Shown: piece after piece, positions 63,438 to 64,000 of the stretch
How the letters are laid out: each line of letters opens with the position of its first letter
Numbering within the stretch: position 1 is the first letter of the stretch
From: Motiliproteus sp965230185
GTDB taxonomy: Bacteria > Pseudomonadota > Gammaproteobacteria > Pseudomonadales > Balneatricaceae
Length of the DNA stretch: 64,000 nt
Reading direction: 5' to 3'
NCBI GenBank assembly: GCA_965230185.1
Contig: OZ245995.1
Location: 1,116,001-1,180,000 of the forward strand
Translations under genes and position numbers: made by a program
The notes under the pieces: generated by a model
The model's input: the letters and a program-made list of their open reading frames with translations, nothing else
Databases searched by the model: none
What the model was told of the DNA's origin: nothing

Positions 63438-63977
63438 ATGGCTGAGTCGAACGGAGATCTGCATACTCCGGAACTGGCGCGATCGATGGCCAGCTTCACC
63501 ACCATTGTTGCTGCAGTTCTGGTTATCCTCTTTATCTACCTCTGGGCGGGCGCGCCCCCTTTTGACCTGGAGCCGGATCAGAGTGGGCTCTGGCGTGGAG
63601 TCATAACTCTGATGATGTTGCTGGCCGGGGCCATCGGTGGCTGCCTTTATAACCTGCGGGGGATCACCAAACACCTGGGCCAGGAAGATTTTTTCCCGCG
63701 CTATGAAGTGAGCTATCTGGTACGTCCGATATCGGGGGGGCTGTGTGGATTGTTTGTATTTGTGCTGGTCTACGGTGGTGTACTGACCCTGTCGGTCACC
63801 AGTGTCGAAACCCTGCCCAATCATCGGACAACGATGCTGTATGTGGCGATATCACTGCTGGCCGGTTATGGTTCCCATGAGTTCCTGCAAAAGGTGAAGG
63901 ATCTTAATAAGGCGATTTTCGCGCTGAAAGAACCGTCGACTGACAGCCGGGAGGCCGACAAAAACGATTCTGTCTGA
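63438..63977 (+). CDS. Small membrane protein of unknown function
   Basis: The 179-residue protein has about four membrane helices (for example ASFTTIVAAVLVILFIYLWA and GLCGLFVFVLVYGGVLTLSV) and a charged C-terminal tail. No family was recognised. It is 169 bases after the AEC gene. The sequence layout, with polar N-terminus, helices and a KVKDLNKAIFALKE tail, is that of a real inner-membrane protein. Confidence 0.7.
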   Translation: MAESNGDLHTPELARSMASFTTIVAAVLVILFIYLWAGAPPFDLEPDQSGLWRGVITLMMLLAGAIGGCLYNLRGITKHLGQEDFFPRYEVSYLVRPISGGLCGLFVFVLVYGGVLTLSVTSVETLPNHRTTMLYVAISLLAGYGSHEFLQKVKDLNKAIFALKEPSTDSREADKNDSV

Positions 63978-64000
63978 TGGCTGGTTTTCTGTAGCCTGAA

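Overview
The window looks like chromosome from a marine, heterotrophic gammaproteobacterium of the Oceanospirillales type (Marinobacterium, Amphritea or Neptunomonas-like). This is inferred from moderately high GC, secondary transporters for small organic solutes (BCCT, TRAP, TTT/Tct, AEC, DMT, SLC13), amine and amino-acid catabolic genes, gluconeogenic pckA and ppsA, and cyclic-di-GMP signalling. No rRNA, tRNA, CRISPR array or intact prophage was seen. The only mobile-element trace is a short IS3-type transposase remnant.

Layout. 1-2.2 kb: 3'-truncated PAS-GGDEF-EAL protein (minus strand). 2.5-3.4 kb: a DMT permease. 3.4-7.5 kb: a five-gene minus-strand operon (Rieske oxygenase, glyoxalase I, EutQ-like cupin, ferredoxin reductase, glyoxalase II), divergent from a BCCT transporter (8.2-9.9 kb). 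10-15.3 kb: small zinc-ribbon proteins, LysR and TetR regulators, a second DMT permease and a metallo-beta-lactamase-fold lipoprotein. 15.5-17.4 kb: DUF6506, a LuxR-type regulator and thiM in one operon. 17.5-18.45 kb: a tandem array of about ten 92-bp REP doublets. 18.5-22.3 kb: ppsA and two unknown genes. 22.4-28.2 kb: an orphan TRAP binding protein, the transposase remnant and an aldA-cupin-FAD oxidase operon with a divergent HTH regulator. 28.4-30.6 kb: unknown genes, including a sigma-factor-like protein with a C-terminal membrane anchor. 30.8-34.9 kb: yeiH with a divergent YeiE-like LysR gene, then pckA.

35.3-40.6 kb is the most striking part. A LuxP-type AI-2 binding protein keeps the AI-2 contact residues I recall for Vibrio LuxP. 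It is followed by a kinase with a LuxQ-like periplasmic sensor joined to a phytochrome-type kinase core, an Rcp1-like response regulator, and a REC-GGDEF-EAL protein whose GGDEF domain is interrupted by a +1 frameshift. This reads as an autoinducer-2 to cyclic-di-GMP circuit that does not use the Vibrio LuxU-LuxO relay.

40.7-46 kb: a TRAP transporter (dctP-dctQ-dctM), uspA and a LysR gene. 46-49.3 kb: a tctB-tctA-tctC transporter. 50.2-54.9 kb: RidA, a D-amino-acid dehydrogenase-like FAD protein, an Asp/Glu racemase-family protein, LysR and an AEC permease. 55-64 kb: thioesterase with MarR (two matching palindromic sites), a TauE/SafE permease, an XRE-cupin regulator, an aromatic/aspartate aminotransferase, an SLC13 permease with two TrkA-C domains, a second AEC permease and a small membrane protein.
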